A stretch of 7,106 nt of DNA from the NCBI GenBank assembly GCA_031274045.1, contig JAISQS010000494.1, positions 1-7,106 of the forward strand, in the 5' to 3' direction. This stretch comes from Planctomycetaceae bacterium. Its GTDB lineage: Bacteria; Planctomycetota; Planctomycetia; Pirellulales; Thermoguttaceae. Numbering within the stretch: the first letter of the stretch is position 1; every line of letters begins with the position of its first letter. A model generated the notes under the pieces. It was given only the letters and a program-made list of their open reading frames with translations. It ran no database searches and was not told where the DNA came from. Both the position numbers and the translations under genes were made by a program. Shown piece by piece: positions 1 through 3,903 of the stretch.

Positions 1-122
1 GGCGTTGCCCTACGCTATGATATTTTGCCCTTTCAGGGCGTTGATACATTGCATTGATACAGCGCTTGATAAAAGGCACGATGTAAAAGCCCCACAAAAA
101 ACGAAATAATCAGAAAAATTTC
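1..122 (+). repeat. Dispersed palindromic repeat, left copy (inverted relative to 6898-7005)
   Basis: The first 47 bases match the reverse complement of 6958-7005 almost perfectly. They differ only in a 5-6 nt spacer between the blocks ending CTACGCTATGA and starting TTGCCCTTTCAGGGCG. Each block carries a mini-hairpin: GGGC-GTT-GCCC (its first G lies just outside the window) and GCCCT-TTC-AGGGC. Weaker similarity continues to about position 121, including shared stretches CCCCACAAAA and CGAAATAATCAG, so the unit is about 110 bp rather than just the hairpin core. The left copy has an extra 13 bp caused by a short tandem duplication of TTGATACA-type sequence at 41-61. It ends about 90 bp before the HPt gene. 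The layout is typical of REP-like intergenic palindromes. No transposase is present here. Confidence 0.85.
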
Positions 123-212
123 GTTTAAATTTACAAATTTACTGACAGCAGCATTCAAATTGACTCAACATTAACCACCCATTCAACCCCCAAACAATAT
201 TGACAACCCATT

Positions 213-518
213 ATGAAACCAGCCGATTCTCTACTCATTGAAGATGATGATTTACGCGCAATCGTAATGATGTTTGTTGACGAAATGCCGGAGCGAGCTG
301 CGCGGTTTCGTCTCTTGCTCGATTCGGATGATTTGACTGAATTGATGCGTTTTTCCCATCAATTCAAAGGCTCTGCCGGAAGTTACGGATTTGCTGAAAT
401 CAGTCAAACCGCCGCAGATATTGAAGCCGCTGTCAAAGACAACAAACCCATCGACCAAATAAAACAACTCACAGAAAAAATAATCAAACAATGCAATTCG
501 TTCTCAAAAAATGAGTGA
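213..518 (+). CDS. Stand-alone histidine phosphotransfer (HPt) domain protein
   Basis: The 101-residue product is a single HPt domain, an all-helical carrier that relays phosphoryl groups between receiver domains and histidine kinases in multistep phosphorelays in the cytoplasm. The diagnostic motif is HQFKGSAGSYGF at residues 49-60. His49 is the phosphoacceptor, followed by the conserved Lys52-Gly53 and the small-residue/Gly helix. An acidic N-terminal helix with FVDEMPERAARF (residues 21-32) is also typical of the fold. The length is normal for a free-standing HPt. The ATG at 213 is the first possible start because an in-frame TGA lies at 201-203. No Shine-Dalgarno motif precedes it. No kinase or response regulator lies in the window, so its partners are unknown. 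The stop codon overlaps the ATG of a 30-codon ORF (511-603) in an ATGAGTGA arrangement. There is no hydrophobic segment, and the family call is firm. Confidence 0.9.
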   Translation: MKPADSLLIEDDDLRAIVMMFVDEMPERAARFRLLLDSDDLTELMRFSHQFKGSAGSYGFAEISQTAADIEAAVKDNKPIDQIKQLTEKIIKQCNSFSKNE

Positions 519-603
519 CATTCGCATCAGACCCAATTATCGTTTCAATAATTTTCGATTGAGCCGGATTCCACCAAAGACAGCCGACAGCTTGTTTTTT
601 TAG
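511..603 (+). other. Possible translationally coupled 30-aa ORF, or 5' remnant of a broken gene
   Basis: An ATG overlaps the HPt stop codon (ATGAGTGA) and opens a 30-codon frame ending at TAG 601-603. The peptide begins MSDIRIRPNYRFNNF and ends RIPPKTADSLFF. It is basic, is not low-complexity, and reads like the beginning of a globular protein. The TAG is at the very edge of the fold-back repeat that starts at 603, and the same frame is then open for a further 200 bp or so. This would fit a gene cut off by insertion of the repeat, or a real tiny gene coupled to the HPt gene. It could also be chance, because 30 open codons is weak evidence and the T7 run at 595-601 may be part of a transcription end. 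I do not recognise the family. Confidence 0.25.
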
Positions 604-697
604 AGAATTACGAAACAGACAAAATATACGAAACAAGCGAAATTTTGCTATCAACTCTTTTCGTTCATTTTGTATTTTTCGCATGTTTCGTATTCTC
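603..697. repeat. Fold-back repeat built from ACGAAA-type units
   Basis: GAGAATTACGAAACA at 603-617 pairs with TGTTTCGTATTCTC at 684-697, with one bulged base. The inner arms continue this as degenerate units of about 10-11 nt (ACGAAACA, ACAAAATA, ACGAAACA, GCGAAA on the left, with their complements on the right). The whole can fold into one imperfect hairpin of about 95 nt. It lies between the convergent HPt and apt genes, so it could act as a bidirectional transcription end. The composition resembles the dispersed ACGCGAAA-type intergenic fold-back repeats seen in several environmental phyla. A related unit appears at 1572-1597. Confidence 0.7.
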
Positions 698-712
698 AAA
701 AAATTCTGCGGT

Positions 713-808
713 ATGACGACGCAGCGCAGCGAATCACTTGCTCACGCCGCATTAGCGCAACGAATAATTTTGGCACTATCATTTCTGTTGGTTTTGTTTT
801 CGCGGTGA
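713..808 (+). other. Small ORF with one predicted membrane helix (31 aa, or 41 aa from 683)
   Basis: ATG 713 to TGA 806-808 encodes a peptide starting MTTQRSESLAHAALAQR and ending in a hydrophobic stretch IILALSFLLVLFSR. An in-frame upstream ATG at 683, inside the fold-back repeat, would extend it to 41 residues. A basic, polar N-terminus followed by a hydrophobic helix is what a small membrane protein or the C-terminal membrane anchor of a larger protein looks like. The local sequence (710-765) is also more G+C-rich than the repeat beside it. The ORF ends 4 bp before the apt stop codon on the other strand. There is no visible ribosome binding site and I recognise no family. It may be the tail of the same broken gene whose head is at 511-603. 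Chance is a serious alternative. Confidence 0.15.
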
Positions 809-812
809 GGTG

Positions 813-1334
813 TTATTCATATTGTAGTAGGGATACGATGTTTTGAGTTTTTACTTTTGCTCGCCCGTTTAGTGAGGTGAGTTCTATTACAAAAGCCGCG
901 CCGGCAGTTTGACCGCCGTTCTCTTCAACAAGCGTCCTACACGCCTCAACCGTACCGCCCGTCGCGAGCAGATCATCCACCAACAGCACACGACCGCCGC
1001 CGCGCAACGCATCAATATCCATCTGCACCGTATTTGTGCCGTACTCTAAATCATAAGATTTTGATACCGTCTTGCAAGGCAATTTGCCCGGCTTACGAAT
1101 CGGAATCAAACCGACATTCAACGCAGCCGCAAGCGGCGCAGCAAAAATAAAGCCGCGAGATTCCGGCGCAACTATCGAATCAAAAGGCTTAAACTGCTCC
1201 ACCGCAGATGCCAATCGATTTATCGTTTCATTAAATATGTCACCTCTGCGAATCAGAGTTGTGATGTCGTAAAAGAGGATACCGGGTATCGGAAAATCCT
1301 GAATCTTTCTAACGTGGTCGTCAAGATTGATCAT
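813..1334 (-). CDS. apt: Adenine phosphoribosyltransferase
   Basis: The 173-residue product converts adenine plus 5-phosphoribosyl pyrophosphate (PRPP) to AMP and pyrophosphate in cytoplasmic purine salvage. Its length matches bacterial Apt (about 170-185). The PRPP-binding signature VLLVDDLLATGGTV is at residues 116-129, with the two adjacent acidic residues Asp120-Asp121. Other Apt-family landmarks are FPIPGILFYDIT near residues 14-25, ESRGFIF at 58-64 and the flexible-loop segment RKPGKLPCKTVSKSYDLEYG at 80-99. The ATG at 1334-1332 is the first start after an in-frame TAA at 1355-1353. No Shine-Dalgarno is seen. The gene is convergent with the HPt gene and is followed downstream by the fold-back at 603-697. 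It is separated by more than 550 bp from the protease gene upstream, so it is probably its own transcription unit. All signature residues are present and nothing suggests damage. Confidence 0.97.
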   Translation of the reverse strand: MINLDDHVRKIQDFPIPGILFYDITTLIRRGDIFNETINRLASAVEQFKPFDSIVAPESRGFIFAAPLAAALNVGLIPIRKPGKLPCKTVSKSYDLEYGTNTVQMDIDALRGGGRVLLVDDLLATGGTVEACRTLVEENGGQTAGAAFVIELTSLNGRAKVKTQNIVSLLQYE

Positions 1335-1363
1335 TTTGAATTGTGTAATGTGTTAAAGGTTAA

Positions 1364-1457
1364 AGTTGTGCAGTTTGCATTTGAGATCGCTGATTGCAAT
1401 ACGCTTGCAATATGTCGAAACAGGCTTGGTGTCAAAAAAAATAAGCCTGCGGCAACT
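1364..1457. other. Structured intergenic segment upstream of apt (nested short inverted repeats)
   Basis: Three inverted repeats nest in 94 bases. A perfect 7-bp hairpin with a 5-nt loop is formed by ATTGCAA (1393-1399) and TTGCAAT (1405-1411). A second perfect 7-bp pair is CAGGCTT (1421-1427) and AAGCCTG (1443-1449). An outer pair joins AGTTGTGCAG (1364-1373) to CTGCGGCAACT (1447-1457). The outer arm overlaps the second hairpin by 3 nt, so the two pairings compete. The segment lies 30-120 bp upstream of the apt start and could be in its leader. It might be a regulatory RNA element, a small RNA, or a decayed repeat. I match it to no known riboswitch class. Confidence 0.35.
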
Positions 1458-1554
1458 AATATTTCTCATTAAGCAAACCGGCAAAAAAGTAAAATACATT
1501 CTCAGCAAATCAGTGATGGTCGCGTAATTATACGTATACTTCCTAAAATTTGAA

Positions 1555-1740
1555 TAACAGACAAACAAACTAAATACGCAAAATACGCGAAATTCATTCA
1601 CGCAACAAAAATTGTGACGATTGGAATCCTGATTCTTTGTGCCTTCGTGCGCAACAATCCTAAAAAAAGATTGCGCACAAATGCACAACAAACACAAAGA
1701 AGAAGGAATTTTTGTATTTGTGTTTGTTTTATTTTTTGGT
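1555..1740. repeat. Compound fold-back repeat (CTTTGTG / GTGCGCAA type)
   Basis: Three nested inverted repeats share roughly one centre near 1662. The innermost is perfect: GTGCGCAA (1647-1654) and TTGCGCAC (1671-1678) around a 16-nt loop. Next is CTTTGTG (1635-1641) with CACAAAG (1693-1699). An outer, looser pairing joins the ACAAACAAAC-TAAATACGCAAAATAC region (about 1561-1586) to the TTTTTGTATTTGTGTTTGTTTT region (about 1709-1730). The left arm also carries ACGCAAAATACGCGAAA units related to those at 603-697. The pattern resembles the widespread environmental intergenic fold-backs that read like CTTTGTGCCTTCGTG and their complement. Family membership is recognised by eye only. Confidence 0.55.
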
Positions 1741-1888
1741 TCGTTGTCGATTGTGTGAATGTCGAAAGATATAGAAGAATTTCGTTGCGCGGCGTGGATT
1801 GGTGTGGTGTGAGTTGGCTGGGATCTGGAGCGTTATCGATTGCGATTGTGATGGGAATTTTCAAGTGTAAAAAGTATATTAAACGACG

Positions 1889-3553
1889 CTAATTCATATC
1901 GTAAACTTCTTCTTTGGATATGCCCAAATCGGAGCGGAGTTCGTCTTTTAATTGGTTAGTTTTTTCTACCCATTCGGAAAGTTTGTCCTTGTAATTTCTA
2001 ACTGAATCATACGGAGGATCCTCAATGTACCGCTTTTCCACCATACAAATACGATGATAACTTTTAATATTTTCACGAATCGACTTGTCAAGATTTTGAT
2101 CAGAAGTAATTTTTGATAACTCCCTTTCCGTGTCCTCAAGGAAAACATATTTTATTTTTTCCATCTCTTTCTCAACTTTTGTTTTGACATTGTTGATGCC
2201 GTCTCTTGCGGATTTACCTCTTTCGTCGGCTTCTTCCATTGCGTTTATGTACGTCAACATACACAAGTGATGGCGAAAATTGGCATGGCTCATTAGTATT
2301 GTCGCAACTCTTGCACGATGCAATGAATTATTTTTATCTTTTTCCCTGTCCGTGATGCCAGCAATCATATCAATTGACCTCAACATATTCGTACTCGGTA
2401 TGCAAAAAGCAATCCCCTCCGTCCCTTTTTCTGTCCGCGCTTTTAACGTTGCAACACCGATAACTTTGCCCGTTAAATCAATTACAGGACCGCCGGAGTT
2501 GCCCGCGTTGATCGACATGCTCAACTGATAGAACGAATGATTATTTATCAAAGTCTGCGAACTCAATAAACCCTCACTCACCGCAACCTCCATTACATTG
2601 TCGCCGATTCCGGGATTACCTATCGCCACAACCTTTTGACCACGCTTGAATTCATGCTCACTCACGACAGACATCGCCGGTAACTTTGTGTCAACTTGCA
2701 GAAACGCCAAGTCTAAATCCGGGTCTTTGTAAAGTAATTTTGGAACGAGCGGCACTCTGTTAGACGCAGTATCAGCCGACGGAAAATGAACCGTCACCAA
2801 CTCCAAAAATTCACCATCAATAACATGTTTGTTCGTCACCAATATTCCGGGTCGAACAAGAAAACCAGTCCCATGTCCGCCACGCCCCCTAATTATCGCC
2901 ACCGACAACTCCGCTTTCGCAAGAATATTCTCAATACCAGACTCCATAACTTTCGATTGACCCGCTTGCTCATTACCACTGCCGCCGTTGCCATTACCGT
3001 CAATCAAAAACATCACTCCAACAATTATCCCTGCAACCAACACAACCAAACCTACACACGCACCAATTGTAATCAACAACCTAAACCAACCTTTTTGCGA
3101 ATCAGTTGACTCAAAAAATTTATCAAACGGAGCAACTCCCCTGATCTCATTGGCGTTTTGTCCTTGTTGCCAAACAATAGATTCGGCGTGCAACGTACCC
3201 GCCTGAATCATTTTTTCAATAGCCAGTTGCGTCACCGGTCCGAAACCTTCGTTGCCATTTATGCTGTAAAACCAGAGTGGTTGTTCGTGATATTGCGCGG
3301 AATAAGCGGGGATTTTTGTATCGTTATTCTGTTCTTGAGTCTGTGCTTGATATGCGGTCGATGTCGGCGCAGGCTGGCGAATCGGCACAGGTTTCGGAAA
3401 CAAAAACTCAAGCCGATCCGCCGAAAACCAATCAATCTTGTTCTCTGAAACATTACTCGCACGGCTAAGTTTTCCTTTGACCTGCATCTCTTTGAGTTGC
3501 GCGTCGTCAAAAGGACCGAATGTCTTTCCGCGAATTTGAATGTAATATGGCAT
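1889..3553 (-). CDS. Membrane-anchored trypsin/HtrA-like serine protease with two N-terminal GYF_2 domains
   Basis: The 554-residue product has a clear modular order. GYF_2-type (DUF4339-like) domain 1 is at residues 1-53 (YYIQIRGKTFGPF, DWFSADRLEFLF). A Pro/Gln/Thr-rich linker follows to about 90. GYF_2 domain 2 is at about 92-147 (PLWFYSINGNEGFGPV, SIVWQQG). One membrane helix lies at about 156-185, and a Gly/Asn-rich spacer extends to about 200. A chymotrypsin-fold protease spans about 206-400. The catalytic triad is intact: His243 in TNKHVI, Asp281 in DPDLDLAFL and Ser353 in NAGNSGGPVI. There is no PDZ domain. Instead, residues 400-554 form a charged helical tail. GYF domains generally bind proline-rich peptides. 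Topology suggests GYF domains in the cytoplasm and the protease in the periplasm. The start is supported because domain 1 begins at residue 3. The gene follows the 959-codon gene on the same strand, separated by the palindrome at 3602-3887. The substrate is unknown. Confidence 0.9.
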   Translation of the reverse strand: MPYYIQIRGKTFGPFDDAQLKEMQVKGKLSRASNVSENKIDWFSADRLEFLFPKPVPIRQPAPTSTAYQAQTQEQNNDTKIPAYSAQYHEQPLWFYSINGNEGFGPVTQLAIEKMIQAGTLHAESIVWQQGQNANEIRGVAPFDKFFESTDSQKGWFRLLITIGACVGLVVLVAGIIVGVMFLIDGNGNGGSGNEQAGQSKVMESGIENILAKAELSVAIIRGRGGHGTGFLVRPGILVTNKHVIDGEFLELVTVHFPSADTASNRVPLVPKLLYKDPDLDLAFLQVDTKLPAMSVVSEHEFKRGQKVVAIGNPGIGDNVMEVAVSEGLLSSQTLINNHSFYQLSMSINAGNSGGPVIDLTGKVIGVATLKARTEKGTEGIAFCIPSTNMLRSIDMIAGITDREKDKNNSLHRARVATILMSHANFRHHLCMLTYINAMEEADERGKSARDGINNVKTKVEKEMEKIKYVFLEDTERELSKITSDQNLDKSIRENIKSYHRICMVEKRYIEDPPYDSVRNYKDKLSEWVEKTNQLKDELRSDLGISKEEVYDMN

Positions 3554-3601
3554 GTAAATATTTTTGGGTTAATGAAAATTTTTTTGGCTCTTTCGCTTTT
3601 A

Positions 3602-3887
3602 TTGTGTTGGCAAATTAACGTGAATAATAAAAGAGTTTTTTAAAACTGACTCGTAACGGGTAACCAATTTCCCCACCCTTAATAACAACAAAAACCACAA
3701 CCACACGCCCCTATCCCTTATTGTTTGAGTCGCGGCATAATAGTAAGTTTTATCCGAAACGAATAAGGGGATAAGGGCGCGTAGCGGGGGGTTCGTTGTT
3801 ACTAAGGGGGTGGGGAAATTGGTTACCTGTCACGGATTGGTTGCGTTAAAACTCTTTTATTACATTATGTTAATGTGCCAACACAAA
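3602..3887. repeat. Large imperfect palindrome (about 286 bp) between the two membrane-protein genes
   Basis: The left and right halves are reverse complements around a centre near 3743. The outer arms pair TTGTGTTGGCA (3602-3612) with TGCCAACACAA (3877-3887). The AT-rich motif ATAAAAGAGTTTT (3627-3639) pairs with its complement at 3848-3860. A perfect 20-bp arm, 3659-3678, pairs with 3808-3827. The inner arm CGCCCCTATCCCTTATT (3706-3722) pairs, with one bulge, with 3762-3779. The unpaired apex is about 39 nt (3723-3761). The intervening parts align with small gaps. Transcribed from either strand, it would make a very long hairpin. It has no recognisable coding frame. It could be a MITE-like fold-back element, a transcriptional or RNA-processing barrier between the two genes, or both. 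I found no clear target-site duplication. Confidence 0.85.
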
Positions 3888-3903
3888 AATATAAAAGAGT
3901 TTT
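3848..3903 (-). terminator. Possible stem-loop terminator of the 959-codon gene
   Basis: Read on the - strand directly from the stop codon, AAAACTCTTTTAT (3903-3891) and ATAAAAGAGTTTT (3860-3848) form a perfect 13-bp stem with a 30-nt loop. The stem is A+T-rich and its 3' arm ends in only four T, so it is a weak intrinsic terminator at best. The 3860-3848 arm is also an arm of the larger palindrome, where it could instead pair with 3627-3639. The two foldings are mutually exclusive. Whether transcription stops here or reads on to the protease gene cannot be decided by eye. Confidence 0.25.

Larger units (their letters stand above)
1335..1888. other. Gene-free intergenic region between apt and the protease gene
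   Basis: These 554 bp hold no ORF I would accept. The open frames crossing it on both strands lack recognisable domains, are rich in Cys, Phe, Arg and Asn in an irregular way, and run through the fold-back repeats. The region contains the structured segment at 1364-1457, presumably the apt promoter and leader, and the compound fold-back at about 1555-1740. From 1741 to 1888, just downstream of the protease stop codon, I see nothing definite and no strong terminator with a T tract. Confidence 0.6.

Noticed and set aside
595..601. T7 run after the HPt gene as an intrinsic terminator
   Set aside because: No stable G+C-rich stem of useful length immediately precedes it. Only 3-5 weak pairs can be drawn.
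484..699. 71-codon - strand frame opposite the HPt 3' end
   Set aside because: It is mostly the translated fold-back repeat (Lys/Arg/Phe-rich) and overlaps the certain HPt gene antisense.
1353..1697. 114-codon - strand frame upstream of apt
   Set aside because: It covers the structured segment and part of the fold-back, overlaps the apt leader, and gives a peptide without recognisable features.
1598..1892. Overlapping open frames on both strands (about 88-92 codons) in the apt-protease gap
   Set aside because: They run through the compound fold-back repeat, show no domain, and have an irregular Cys/Arg/Asn/Phe-rich composition. Both strands being open reflects the inverted-repeat sequence, not coding.
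2786..3468. Several + strand frames antisense to the GYF-protease gene
   Set aside because: They are shadows of a gene with clear domains and an intact catalytic triad. Their composition is low-complexity (Asn/Thr/His/Arg).
3602..3887. Classical insertion sequence
   Set aside because: There is no transposase frame in the palindrome and no convincing flanking target duplication. Only a MITE-like origin remains possible.
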